From Diphasiastrum complanatum (taxonomy: Eukaryota; Streptophyta; Lycopodiopsida; Lycopodiales; Lycopodiaceae), in NCBI GenBank assembly GCA_029204225.1, contig CM055097.1:124001-188000 (forward strand): a DNA stretch of 64,000 bases, in the 5' to 3' direction. Of the stretch, positions 1 to 10,072 are shown piece by piece; the stretch's first letter is position 1; each line of letters starts with the position of its first letter. A program made the position numbers and the translations under genes. The notes below the pieces were generated by a model. It was not told the origin of the DNA. It did not search any database and was given only the letters and a program-made list of their open reading frames with translations.

Positions 1-308
1 GTCGGATGAAGTCAATACTCGGATGAAGAGTCTCTCTATATAAACAGGCAATCCCACCTGAACCACGGCCACTGGCAGATCTAGTCGCTCGTCGGAATAC
101 TGAGTCCCATTTATATTCAGGAAAAGAGGGAAGTCCTTGCTCCGGGCTCTCGTGTGTCTCCATGAAGAATAGTATGTCTCTGGTCTCTGCCTGTAATAAA
201 ATCAACAAGATCCCCTGCCGTAGAAGATGAGTGTATGCCAGCACAATTCCACACTCCAATCCGAAGGTGGTGTGGATGGGGCCCCGGGGTGCTCCCACCC
301 CCGGGCAC
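1..308 (-). pseudogene. LINE ORF2, N-terminal endonuclease fragment
   Basis: Read on the minus strand, the frame opens near 275 with LRIGVWNCAGI, the usual first strand of the APE-type endonuclease of L1-like LINEs. Around 160-190 the frame must shift: the next frame reads FMETHESPE, matching the catalytic QETH-type motif of this family, and further left GGIACLYRE, the conserved Gly-Gly-Ile/Val-Ala segment. The endonuclease nicks the target DNA for target-primed reverse transcription. The reading runs off the left edge, so RT cannot be seen. It lies just downstream of ORF1, as expected for a bicistronic LINE. The frameshift makes it inactive here. The family assignment is firm; subfamily is not determined. 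Confidence 0.75.
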
Positions 309-1582
309 CCCAGTTTCCTAGCACTGTGATCTACTAGGAGCGCTATCAAGAAAGCTGACTCGTCCATCCCAATAAATGACTCGTCTGCCAGACTCACGGG
401 CTGCCTGAAAGGCCTTACGCCTCTCCGCCACCTGGATAAAAGTGAGGTCATCATCCATATAGATAATGGTGCCACGTAGCTTAGTTCTGCATCGCAAAGC
501 ATCTCGGCGACTCTCCAGGGAATTGAAACGGATAATGAGTGTAGCTGCATCTCTAGTGGTCCTCCAAGCTGTATCTAGCCCATTTGTCATATGTCCTAGA
601 GTGGTCTCAAGAAATCTCGTAGCTTCGGCAATGGCATCCTGTGTGTCCGGTATCCCGCGAACCCTAATGTTATGGGCCTTCTGCTCCCGTGACTGCTCTT
701 CCGAAATGGTGGCTGAGATGACTAAGGAAATGTAGGCGCTAGGTGTGGTGCCTTTCTTCAAGATTGCTGCCCATGAATCTTTATGTTGCTCAATTTTACT
801 CTCAAGCGCCCGTATCATGGTGGTGGTCGATTCTGAGGTTGCGGCCTGCTTAGAATGGATCACTTGCTCCAATGAAGCGACTTTGGACTGCAACAGGTTC
901 TTTTCCTTTAGTAAGGAAACCATGACTTCTTTCATCTGTTAAAGTTCTTGCTTCAAGAATCGGAGATCTGCTCGCATTTGGTCAGCTTCCCAAGAGGAAA
1001 AGAGTTCCGTTGATTTGGAGGGAGTGTAGAGAATGGGGGTTGGAAATGGAGGGGCTGTGTGTGTGTGTGAAGATGATGTGGAGGAAGAAGAGGATGAGAG
1101 AGAAGGAGGGGGGCAATAGTGAAGGAAGAAGAAGAAGAAGAGGAAGAACCGAAAGATGAGGTGGAAGGGGGTGCCACGGCAGCAGCAGGCATCGTTGAGA
1201 TGACAGCACCATCAAGAATGGAGGTGGCAACATCAGAGAGGATGGAGGTCTCATCAGCTAGGAGGGGGTCAGCATCAGTAGCGAGGGCAACAAGGGGGGT
1301 GTCCACAGCCGTAGCGAGGGCAGCGAGGGGTGGGATATCATCAGTGGTAGCGAGCGTAGTATCATCAGTGGTAGCAAGGGCAGCGGGGAATTGGGGGGGG
1401 GGGGGGTGTCATCTGCAGTGCAGAGGGGGGTCGTGACAGCGCAGGTGGAGGTTATGACAGGGCAGGGGGGGGTCTTGACAGGACATGGGGAGGTTGTGAC
1501 AGCGAGGGGGGTGAGGTAGCCACGAGAGGGAGTTGGGATGAGGCATGAGGAGGTCAAGGGGGGGGGGATGAAGCAGTCGCGA
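309..1582 (-). pseudogene. LINE ORF1-like RNA-binding protein
   Basis: The part at 318-935 encodes about 205 residues: a heptad-rich N-terminal segment (leucines and charged residues, first ~60 residues) likely to form a coiled coil, then an RRM-like region with NIRVRGIP and later RRDALRCRTKLRG, the arrangement of L1-type ORF1 proteins that coat LINE RNA. Upstream (953-1582) the same strand reads a Pro/Ser/Thr/Leu-rich low-complexity N-terminus, including a serine run, with one stop separating it from the coiled coil near 940. The left end of ORF1 is followed at once by the endonuclease start. At about 1583 it abuts, without any LINE 5' UTR visible, the broken end of chromovirus A pol; this is a rearrangement breakpoint. 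A G-run at about 1390-1405 lies inside the low-complexity part. Confidence 0.65.
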
Positions 1583-3078
1583 GCATCAAAGCTCTCCTGC
1601 TGTGCGGACTCCCAAATGAACTCCTTTCCCTTCCCCTTAAGGAGATTTGTCATAGGAACTACTATCTGAGCATATTCCTTGACAAATCGTCTGTAATATC
1701 CCGCCAGACCAAGAAAGATCTGAAGTTCCAAAATATTCTGAGGTCTCAGCCAACTGAGTATGGCTTTAACCTTATTTGGGTCCATCTTAATCCCATTTGA
1801 AGAGATAATGTGACCCAAATATGCTACTTCTTCAACGAAGAATTCACACTTGGATTGTTTAGCATAGAGCTTATGCTTTCTGAGGTGTTTTAGATGCTCC
1901 TTCCTCGTTTTGCTGTAAACGAGGATGTCATCTAAAAATACGACTACAAACTTACCCAAGTATGGTCTGAGGACACTGTTCATCAAGGTCATAAAGGTAG
2001 CTGGAGCATTTGTGAGCCCAACTGCCATCATCTTAAACTCATAATGACCGTGACAAGTCCTAAAAGCTGTTTTCGAGACATCTTCCGATTTTATACGGAC
2101 TTGATAATATCCCGATCTGAGGTCTATTTTGCTGAAAAACTTAGCCCCGTCGAGTTGGTCAAACAACTCGTCTGCCCGAGGCATAGGGTATTTATTCTTA
2201 ATTGTGACTTTATTGAGGGCTCTGTAATCTACGGAAAGACGCATAGACCCCTCTATCTTTTTCACCAATAGGACTGGTGAGGCCCATGGTGAACTACTGG
2301 TCTGAATTTGGCCTTTCCCAAGATAATCTGTTAACTGCCTAGTTATTTCTTCATCCTCTGTTCGGCTGACCCAATACGGAGGTTTAGAAACAGGTGCTGT
2401 ACCTGGTACTAGGTTTATTACATGATCTACCTCTCTGCTAGGTGGTAAACCATGTGGCAAATCTTCAGGAAAAACATCTTTAAATTTAGACAATAAAGTT
2501 TCTAATTTACTGATTTTCTGCTGAATAGAACTGGAAATAGAAACTTCAGGAATAAATTGAAAGTCGCATAAGAATACCTGATGGTCTTCGTCTCCGATTA
2601 GCTGACAGAGCTCTGAACTGCAGACCATAGGGCTGTTGGGAACATCATGCTCCCCATGCAACTGGATCTCTCGGCCTTTATGCTGAAAGCTGAGGGTGTT
2701 CTCCTGATAGTTTATGTGGAGGGAAGGTCCTAAACTGTAGAGCCAATCTCTCCCGAGAACAATGTCTGTTTGATCCAGGTGCATTATCTGAAAGTTTATT
2801 TCATCTTGGTACCCCTGAATACCAAGATTTAACTTACTTACCATAGTTTCCCATATTTTTTTATCTTCACCCTTAGCTAATGAAACTATGTACCTATGCT
2901 GACTAGGTACTTCTGGTAGTTTAAGCTTTTTAACCAGGGTGTAGTTGATGAAATTATGGGTTGCCCCATCATCAACCATGACTCTTACTGACTGGTTACC
3001 AACTTTCCCATGCATACGTACTAGGTCATGTGCCCAAAGCTGAAGGGTCTCGCTAGCATTGCAGAGGTCAGATGGCAA
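1583..3078 (-). pseudogene. pol: Chromovirus A pol, 5' half: protease and RT
   Basis: Ty3/gypsy pol. In order: aspartic protease ([13 protein letters not shown], with DDG where the family has D-S/T-G), then RT with [45 protein letters not shown], the catalytic [11 protein letters not shown], and [14 protein letters not shown]. About seven residues seem missing between EHLKHL and RKHKLYA. The frame then enters the RT-RNase H linker ([13 protein letters not shown]) and at 1583 stops being pol: what follows on the same strand is LINE ORF1 sequence, although the frame happens to stay open to 1258. RNase H and integrase are absent here; they continue, after loss of about 110 codons, at 14950 on the opposite strand. 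The start overlaps gag by 58 bases in another frame. Confidence 0.9.
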
Positions 3079-4280
3079 CAGTGTTCATGATCTTCATGAT
3101 ACACTTTGATCTCGGAAGCTGCCGAGTCACTTGGGAAACATACAGTCTGAACAAGATGAACTTGTTTTTTATCTTTCTTATCCGTTTTAGTGAAAGGCCC
3201 CTTGGGACACTGTCTGACTGTGTGTCCCTTGCCCATACACACAAAGCACAAACGTTCTTGTTTGGCTTTCTCAAAATCATCTGGTTTTAAGGGCTGTATG
3301 AGTGAAGGGCGTTTCTGAGGAGCTTCACTTTTAAATTTATCTTCTTTCTTTCTTTTTAAAAATTTCCTTTTAAATTGAAAGTCTTTCTGAGGAGGCTGCT
3401 CAGAAAGTGGTTGTTGTCTCGCCCTCTTCCTACCCACTGAATCATCATAGATTTGAGCATATCTGAGAGCTTGCTCAAGGGTAGTAGGCGAGTTTCTCTG
3501 GACCTCTACTTTATATTCATCTTTGAGGCCACGGACAAATCCCCTAATTTTCTGATAGTCATCCATATTTTTAATCTTTAAAATTGCTTCTCGATACTGT
3601 GAGATATATTGGATGAGAGACTTGTCCATTACTGTTCTTTCCCAGGCTTCCCAGGCTCTATCAAGTTCATTTTCTGGTAGAAATTCTCTTAGGAAAGCTT
3701 CTTCAAAAGCTTTCCATGACCGGGGAGTCTGCCCAGTCTCCTGGAGATTTAACCACCACTTATAGGCCATAGGCCCTAAGGAAAGACTGGCCTCAATAGC
3801 TTGCAAATGGTCAGGGATCTGTTTAAGAGCATGAATGTTCTTCCATTTGCTGAGGAAGGTTTGTAGAATATCTGCATTTCTATCCTTCTCTTCCCCATTA
3901 AAAGTAGGAGGTTTTAAATCTTTAAAAACACTGGGGTGAGACCGTAAAGTCTCACCCGAAACTGATAGAAGTGGAGAAGGGGATAACTGAGAAGTGGAGG
4001 GAAGGCTTCCTTTCGCGGAACTCAAAATCAAGTTTTTGAGTTCAGCGAACGAGTCGTCCACACTGGACTTGAAATTGGCTAATGCCAACTTCAGTTCATC
4101 CACTTCTGTTACCAATTGGAGAAACTGCTCCTTGGTAACCATTTCGTCGAGTTCTTCGGCGAATTGTTCCTGTTCTTCCACTTCCATGGGTTCCTTCCCT
4201 TTCCTGTAAGCCAAGGCTTCTGTTTCAAGTTCGTCGAAGCCTCTCTCCTGTGGTTGATCAGGTCCCTGAGGAGTGGTCAT
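3021..4280 (-). CDS. gag: Chromovirus A Gag, 419 aa
   Basis: An uninterrupted frame for a gypsy capsid/nucleocapsid polyprotein. An acidic N-terminal region with a coiled-coil-like stretch (about residues 45-90) is followed by the retrotransposon gag core: [30 protein letters not shown], then [18 protein letters not shown] basic segment leads to one CCHC zinc knuckle, [14 protein letters not shown], near residue 345. Length is ordinary for a plant chromovirus Gag. The ATG at 4280 is the first after a leader of about 900 bases that begins at the primer site. Gag ends inside the beginning of pol, which is in the -1 frame; either translational frameshifting or an old one-base indel would explain this. 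Intact as a reading frame, but its element has been split. Confidence 0.88.
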   Translation of the reverse strand: MTTPQGPDQPQERGFDELETEALAYRKGKEPMEVEEQEQFAEELDEMVTKEQFLQLVTEVDELKLALANFKSSVDDSFAELKNLILSSAKGSLPSTSQLSPSPLLSVSGETLRSHPSVFKDLKPPTFNGEEKDRNADILQTFLSKWKNIHALKQIPDHLQAIEASLSLGPMAYKWWLNLQETGQTPRSWKAFEEAFLREFLPENELDRAWEAWERTVMDKSLIQYISQYREAILKIKNMDDYQKIRGFVRGLKDEYKVEVQRNSPTTLEQALRYAQIYDDSVGRKRARQQPLSEQPPQKDFQFKRKFLKRKKEDKFKSEAPQKRPSLIQPLKPDDFEKAKQERLCFVCMGKGHTVRQCPKGPFTKTDKKDKKQVHLVQTVCFPSDSAASEIKVYHEDHEHCCHLTSAMLARPFSFGHMT

Positions 4281-5185
4281 CTTTGGAACTGAAAGAGAGC
4301 TACCTTAACTTCTGAAGGAAAAAAAGTCTAAAAGACTAATTTACAACTGTACAAGGGAAAGGAAAGATGACTTAGCTGTTTCTGAGGACTGTACTTCCAA
4401 AGAAAGAATGAAGAGGAACCCTTTCAGCTCTTTTCCCCAAGATTTCAAACCTGCTGTCCCGGAAAATGCCAGTTTGAAGCTTCAAGACGGTGCCAAATTT
4501 CCCGGTTCTTGAGTTGAGTAGCTGACTGATCTGATTTCAGGTGTGGGGTTCCAACAAACCGAGTAAAAACCGGAAATTTACAAAAAGAAATCCGGAATTT
4601 TTGAAGTCCCTACCCTCGCTGGTTGGACAACAACCTGTCCGGCCCGATTTGTCCAATTTACAGCTCTAAAATCACCTTGAATCTCTGATTTAATCTCAGC
4701 CTGTAGGTCGCTGGTCTGTAGCAAGTAAGTTTGAAGCTCAAACTCCTGAGAATTCTCAGAAAACAAGGATGAAATTTAACTTTTTCACTACCCTGTCCAG
4801 CGCTGGCCCTGCTAGGGAAATTTACTCTGAAATCCCCTCAAAATTTCTCATATACTTCTTGGAAATTCAGAGGTAGCTTGCTGTTTCTACAGCGATGGAC
4901 CTGTACTATACTTCCTTTCCAGAATCCGCTCAGCTCTACTGAAATTCCTTTCTGAAAACTACAATCAGATCCCTGAAAATAGAGATAGATTGCTACATGT
5001 CCAGCGACTTACCTACATAAGAATTTTACTTCCTAGAACTGTAAATTCTCAGTGAATTTCAAGGGTTTGAAGGCTGTACCTACAGCGATTCTCCTCCTCT
5101 GATCTTTTCTGAGAAACTGAGAAACACTTCCTATCTTCTGATACCTTTCTCTACTGCTGCTCCTAAACTCCCTAGGATGGAGATG
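4281..5185 (-). other. Chromovirus A untranslated leader
   Basis: About 900 bases between primer site and gag ATG. No real ORF. It contains loosely repeated CAGCGA-type words (near 4798, 4890, 4999 and 5080) spaced roughly 80-110 bases, which look like a decayed tandem repeat. Confidence 0.6.
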
Positions 5186-5197
5186 GCTCTGATACCA
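5186..5197 (-). promoter_or_regulatory. Primer binding site, tRNA-iMet type (chromovirus A)
   Basis: On the minus strand this reads TGGTATCAGAGC, complementary to the 3' end of plant initiator-Met tRNA. It sits one base inside the LTR at 5199-5556, so that LTR is the 5' LTR and the element runs leftwards. Confidence 0.92.
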
Positions 5198-5198
5198 A

Positions 5199-5556
5199 TG
5201 TAATAGATCTTAACACCACAGTAGGGCAAACACTAACTGATCCACCCAACCTTGCCTACTCCCTGATATAGAGTAAGCCCCTCCTAGCCCAGTGTGAGGA
5301 CTGGTAGCATGCTACTGCCAAATGTCGGCCACGTGGCACTGACGTGGCCGACTGCACGTCGGGACTCAACTGGGGGCCCTATCCTGCTGACAGGGTCCCT
5401 AGGCTGTGTTAGGCCCGCCATGGCTATGGACCGTACTGGGGCACACTACTCACACTGTCTTGCCCTGTTGGTCATGTACGCTGGACACGACCCTGACTGT
5501 GGTATCTGACCTATCTGTGTTCTCTAGGGTTCGGCACTGGTTACGAGCTCGTAACA
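5199..5556 (-). repeat. Chromovirus A 5' LTR (358 bp)
   Basis: On the minus strand it begins TGTTACGAGCTCGTAAC and ends AGATCTATTACA (TG...CA). The copy at 16699-17056 has exactly the same length and differs by 5 transitions and no indels (98.6 percent identity by eye). The outer flank 5557-5561 reads CATCG on the minus strand, the same five bases that follow the other LTR. An internal palindrome, GTTACGAGCTCGTAAC, opens the LTR. The LTR would hold the promoter and polyadenylation signals. Confidence 0.93.
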
Positions 5557-6112
5557 CGATGTCACTCCAAAAACAGCCAAGGACTCTCTCGTATAGTGCC
5601 ATCACTGCCAAGATCGTGTCAGTAGAAAAACCAAGATCACATAGCCGCTGGATGAGAAGGGATCGGGGAACATAGTCGAAGGCTTTCCTGAAGTCAACAA
5701 AACAACAGTAGACCCGCTCTTTCCTGTGTCTAGCCTCCTCAATAATGGCCTGAAGGGTGAAGATGTGATCTGTGGTGGAATAGTGTGCCCTGAAACCCGC
5801 TTGGCCCAATGCATGTAATCTCCTAAAATCTGCCTTAGAACTGACTGCTGACTGGAGGATGGTGCCATATAGCTTAGCAATGATATGCCCTACCATAATG
5901 GTGTGATAGTTACCAGGGTCCATGGGGTCACCAGTTTTGTGAATAGGATGGATAATGTTGGTACACCAGGAGGAAGGGAAGCCGGAGACAACTGCTCGAT
6001 TGAGCAAAGTGGCTAGGGTAGGTGATAGTGTGTCTGCAGCATGGATAAGGAGCTCGTATTCGAGGTCATCAATATCATGGGTGCGACTGGTTTTCAGTTT
6101 CTTGATGGCCTG
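5557..6112 (-). pseudogene. LINE RT, fingers and palm N-terminus
   Basis: Minus-strand frame beginning QAIKKLKTSRTHDIDDLEY at 6112, then FPSSWCTNIIHPIHKTGD, GQAGFRAHYSTTDHIF and the catalytic FVDFRKAFDYVP (motif A). It stops being LINE at 5557, right at the LTR of chromovirus A, after LGCFWSDI. The next LINE codons (GISDHIWSTIGVKQG, motif B) are found at 17057 on the plus strand after the matching LTR. So this and the segment at 17057-18380 are two parts of one LINE RT interrupted by the insertion. It reverse transcribed LINE RNA at a nicked target; now inactive. Confidence 0.88.
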
Positions 6113-6393
6113 TCAGGACCACGTAGTACACACTCTCTCCATATGTACCAAGGCAGCATGCCCCTTACGCAGGCGAGATAGAGCACTAGAGCGAAGAGTG
6201 AGTAAGGGACCGGTGAATAGTACACTTAGATAGGTGTATGAGGTAACAATCTCCAGCGGCTGTCCATCATAATAGAATGTGTCATCTCTCATATGCTGCC
6301 GGTTAGTGTTAAACACCATGACCTTTGTTTTAGCAATATTCATAGTCAAGCCCCACACTAAGGCAAACCATATAGAGCATCAAGATGTCGCTG
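6113..6393 (-). pseudogene. LINE RT C-terminal fragment, out of order
   Basis: Reads (minus) WGLTMNIAKTKVMVFNTN, then YDGQPLEIVTSYTYL and LFTGPLLTLRSSALS, the segment that follows the RT catalytic core. The same segment occurs at about 17300-17520 in the plus-strand LINE (KTKVMVFNTS, PLEVVCSYTYLGVLF). On this strand it lies 5' of the fingers domain, so it cannot belong in line with 5557-6112; it is a piece of a second LINE copy or a rearranged one. Upstream codons (LDALYGLP) carry it to about 6393, with a frameshift. Confidence 0.75.
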
Positions 6394-8341
6394 TATTACT
6401 CAAAATTTTAAAATTGATGTATCGTCTTTTCCTAAAGATTTGTCTTTTTCATATGTTAATTTAGAAGATACCCATGAAGGTAGAATCTTTAAAAGACTTA
6501 GGACAGAATACAATGTTGTATTCCCTCAATGGTTACTTGAGGGTTTACCCCCCTCAAGGGGTGTAGGCCATCACATAGATCTCCTATATCGCTCGAGTTG
6601 TTATTCGGCAAGGAAGACAATGGATTACGTCTTTGTGTCGACTATAAGAAGCTTAATAAAATGACCATCAAAAACCGTTATCTTTCACAAAGGATGGACG
6701 ATGTAATGGACCGATTGAATGGTGCTGAGTATTTCACCAAATTGGACCTTAGATTGACTACCATCAAATTAGAATAAACGAGACTGGTTTTCGATCTAGG
6801 TATGGCCATTACGAAGTTTTGGTTTTACCATTTGGTCTAACTAATGCCCCAACAACTTTCCAGTAGATGATGAATGATCTTCTTTGTCCATATCTAGGAA
6901 TTTTTTTTTGTTATTTTTGGATTTTCATTTTGATATATAGTAAGACTCTTGAGGAGCATGAAGCGCATTTGTTGACGGTCTTGGATATTCTGAGAAAGGC
7001 AAAGCTCTATGCTATGGGGTCAAATTGTGAGTTTTTTCAGACAAAACCCAAGTACCTTGGACATATAATTTTCGATTATGGTCTTGAGATCGACTACGAT
7101 AAGGTCCGTAAGGTTCATGATTGGCCTATCTCAAAAACCATTAGGGAAGTAAAACTATTTTTGGGCTTCACAGGATTTTTTCATAAGTTTATTAAGATTA
7201 TGCCTTAATTGCATTACCTTTAACTAACCTTCTTAAGTGAGTGAAGAAAGTCAAAAGAAAAACCAAGAATGTTAATAAAAAGAAAGCCAAAAGTTGAAGC
7301 AAGATCAATCCGCTAGTTGAGTGGACCGATGAATTGAATCAAAGCTTCGAGGCTTTGAAATTATTAGTGTCTACAGCCCCTATTTTACATATAGTGGACC
7401 CTAGCAAACTTTTCTTGGTGGAAATGGATGCTAGTGACTATGTGGTGGGAGGAGTCCTTTGGCTTTCAAACGCAAAAAGTTGGACCCAACTCAAAAGTAG
7501 ATATTCAACTTATAAGAAGAAGCTTTTTGTTGTCATTCATGCATTGAAGATCTGGAGACATTATTTGTACGGATCTAAATTCATGATAATGATAGATCGC
7601 GAGTCCTTAAGTTTATCTATAATGCCGTGGACCTTAGGGGTCATAAGGCCCGTTGGTCGGAACTCAGTCAGGAGTTCGATTTCAACATTAAGTACCATCG
7701 TTGTGCGTCGAATTGTATGAAGCATTCTGCCACCAGATTTAGTTCTTTCATGCTTTTGTATGGCTTTCAGTCTCGTTCCCCTATCTTTGTTGGACTCAAA
7801 GGTCTCAAGGTTCAAATTGCAGCTGATTTCTTGCATGATATGCAAGAAATGTTGCAAGGGGCTAAGGAAAGCCTTAGATCGGCTTAGGATAGAGCGCAGT
7901 TCTATGCTAACCGAAGTCGCTCTCCTAGAGAATTTGAGATCGGAGATTGGGTGTATCTTAGAATCCCAAAAGATTCTAAGGTCCTTTGAATGGGAAAATG
8001 TCCTAAGTTCTCTCCACGATACGACAGTCCTTTTAAGATTAGACGGTCCGCCTATTGATTATATCTTCTGTCAGGAACATGAATTTATCATTTAAAGGAA
8101 TGACTTGGTGGAAAGGATAACCTTGTTCCAAAGATGAACTAGTATTATTGGAGGATTTGACTTCCTTTGTACCCCATGAATCAGAAGGATCATCGATACT
8201 CGACGTCATCAATTGAGAAATTGTTTGATTTCTGAACATTTGATTCGTTGGAAAGGTAAGTTAGATAGTGGGGACTCCTGGGAGGAGGAGGATGGTACTT
8301 CAGTGTCCCCTATGTGCCCGTTTAGTCTCTGGGGGGCTAAA
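6394..8341 (+). pseudogene. pol: Chromovirus B pol, heavily decayed
   Basis: Plus-strand gypsy pol with many stops and frame breaks. RT: LEGLPPSRGVGHHIDL (about 6540), MDDVMDRLNGAEYFTKLDL, YSKTLEEHEAHLLTVLDIL, KAKLYAMGSNCEFF, KYLGHIIFDYGLEIDYDKV. RNase H: NQSFEALKLLVSTAPIL, VEMDASDYVVGGVL, WRHYLYGSKF and QEFDFNIKYH (7334-7710). The frame then jumps to the end of integrase (KHSATRFSSFMLLYGFQSRS, about 7720), so zinc finger and DDE core are deleted. GPY/F-like sequence and a chromodomain relic (EHLIRWKGKLDSGDSWEEED, about 8240-8300) finish it. The YxDD catalytic box is destroyed (CYFWIFI). It is older than chromovirus A judging by damage. Confidence 0.82.
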
Positions 8342-8540
8342 TGGCGTGACACCCTTGGATAAGGGTAGGTGCCTTTGGATAACGACATTTGACTCCTTGG
8401 ATAAGGACATGGAGGTTTCTATACCTTAGATGGAGGTATGGAACCTTGTGATGTGTTAGGGGGCCTTTACCATGGGTCTCAACCTTGAGCCATGTTCACA
8501 TATTTGGCCTTGGGCAAAAGTTTATCATCACTGCTTATCC
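8342..8540 (+). other. Possible remnant of chromovirus B 3' LTR
   Basis: A purine run, TCTGGGGGGCTAAA, just before 8342 could be a polypurine tract, and the following bases could be LTR. They contain four imperfect CCTTGGATAAGG words. No partner LTR is seen, so this is only a suggestion. Confidence 0.3.
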
Positions 8541-8727
8541 TGAAGTATTAACAATAGAAATCTATGCTATCTTAGTTAAAATATATTTCTATACTATTCT
8601 AGCAAAATTGGTACTAACTTAGGTACCTATACTGAAAATAGATAGTGCCTATACTAAAAATAGAAATAGGCCTTCTAGCACGCAGGGTGGCCTCTACAAT
8701 TAATTAATTAACCATTAATTCATAACA
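8541..8727 (-). repeat. Copia A 3' LTR, truncated
   Basis: On the minus strand it starts TGTTATGAATTAATGG at 8727, just after the polypurine tract AATAAGGGGGAG (8728-8739). About 145 bases (8541-8684) match the 5' LTR at about 13250-13370 closely. The inner two thirds of the LTR, present at 13037-13250, are missing here. Confidence 0.75.
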
Positions 8728-8744
8728 CTCCCCCTTATTGATTA

Positions 8745-10072
8745 TTGATAAGACCTAGGAGTGTCCTAAACTTCTCAAACTTTTCACAACCAAGTCCTGA
8801 AGATATCTGCAACTTGATCATTGGTGTCGCAGTAGATCAACCAGCTTCATACTTATCTATAGAACCATCAGACTTAAACTTGGTTCTATACAAACACTTG
8901 CAACCTGCTGGAAGTACAACAAGATCCCATGTCTCGTTTTACATGATAGAACTGTACTCCTCATCCGTAGCAGTCTTCCAAACTTGTTCCTTTGCAGCAT
9001 CTTCATAAAATAAAGGATCCTTTGAATCCAACATTGAAGTCATAAACGCATAATGCGTTTCTTCACCATCTTCATGATAGTGTCCACTTGACCGTGTCAA
9101 TCTCTTAGCTCCTTGTTGACTCGATTCTCCCTCATCCAAAATTTGACTATCCTGTATAGTTTCACAATACCATCTTGGTAACTTCTTTGTAGGTGACCTA
9201 GAAGGAGAATATGTATCAAATACTCTTGACCTTTCCTTCCGTTTACCAAGATCCACCTGTGTACTTACCCTTGGTACAATTTGTGTAGAAGCTGTATCAC
9301 ATGGACCTGTATCTTCCAGAACATCATCTATAACAGGAGTTTTTGATGAAGGAGAAAATACATCCTCCTCATGATCTTCTAGGTTAGAAGACTCACTTTC
9401 TTCGAACACAACATCCTTGTTCATAATCACCTTCTTACTGGTAAGATTATAAAGGCGATATGCCTTCTCTTGCTCATCATAACCAAGGAAAAAACACTTG
9501 ATTGCCTTTGAATCAAGTTTTTGGCGATTATCTTTAGGAATATGAGCATATGCTACACAACCAAAAACTCGTAGATGGTCCACTTTAGGTTTTATACCTG
9601 TGAAAGCTTCTTCTAGAGTTCGATTTAGAACAACTTTTGTAGGCCTTCTGTTAAGTAAGTAAACTGCTATACTAACTGCTTCGCCCCACAAATGATTCTT
9701 GAGATTCTTACCTTGTAGCATGCTTCGAGCACTCTCCACAATAGACCTATTCTTTCTCTCGGCTACTCCATTATGTTGTGGTGTATTAGTTGAAGCAAAT
9801 TGTCTCTTGATTCCATGTTCTTTGCATAATTCCTGGAATTCGATAGATATGAACTCACCACCCTTATCTGAACGTAGAATCTTGATTTGCTTTCCTGTCT
9901 GCTTCTCAACAAGTGATTTGAACTGAGTAAAGAACTTAAAAGCTTGACTCTTATACTTAAGCAAGTATATCCATACTTTCCTTGAAAAATCACAACTGAG
10001 TAAAGAACTTAAAAGCTTGACTCTTATACTTAAGCAAGTATATCCATACCTTCCTTGATAAATCATCCACAA
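8745..10072 (-). pseudogene. pol: Copia A integrase core, RT mostly deleted
   Basis: Ty1/copia pol. The frame 8939-10072 begins inside the second copy of a 73-bp duplication, then reads integrase: KILRSDKGGEFISIEFQE (second catalytic Asp), NGVAERKNRSIVESARS (catalytic Glu), HLRVFGCVAYAHIPKDNRQ, CFFLGYDEQEKAYRLYNL, then a Ser/Glu-rich tail. The first RT codons follow (WKTATDEEYSSIM, stop, TWDLVVLPAG, KSDGSIDKYEA), and then sequence jumps to the last codons of RNase H (NDQVADIF, LGCEKFEKFRTLLGL) near 8760-8820. Over 400 codons of RT and RNase H are deleted. A stop at 8936 and frameshifts add to this. Non-functional. Confidence 0.85.
9923..10068. repeat. 73-bp tandem duplication inside copia A integrase
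   Basis: Two adjacent copies (9923-9995 and 9996-10068) begin CTGAGTAAAGAACTTAAAAG and differ at a few bases. Each encodes the integrase segment SRKVWIYLLKYKSQAFKFF on the minus strand. As 73 is not a multiple of three, the duplication itself breaks the pol frame. Confidence 0.92.

Noticed and set aside
1119-1436. Plus-strand ORF with a poly-Glu start (105 codons)
   Set aside because: Antisense of the low-complexity N-terminus of LINE ORF1; the poly-Glu reflects the serine/CTT repeat on the other strand.
4578-4766. Small ORFs in the chromovirus A leader as possible upstream peptides
   Set aside because: No motif, and the leader has stops in all frames elsewhere.
1-6112. LINE pieces at 1-1582 and 5557-6112 as one LINE interrupted by chromovirus A
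   Set aside because: Order is wrong on the minus strand: RT would lie upstream of ORF1. The correct partner of 5557-6112 is 17057-18380.
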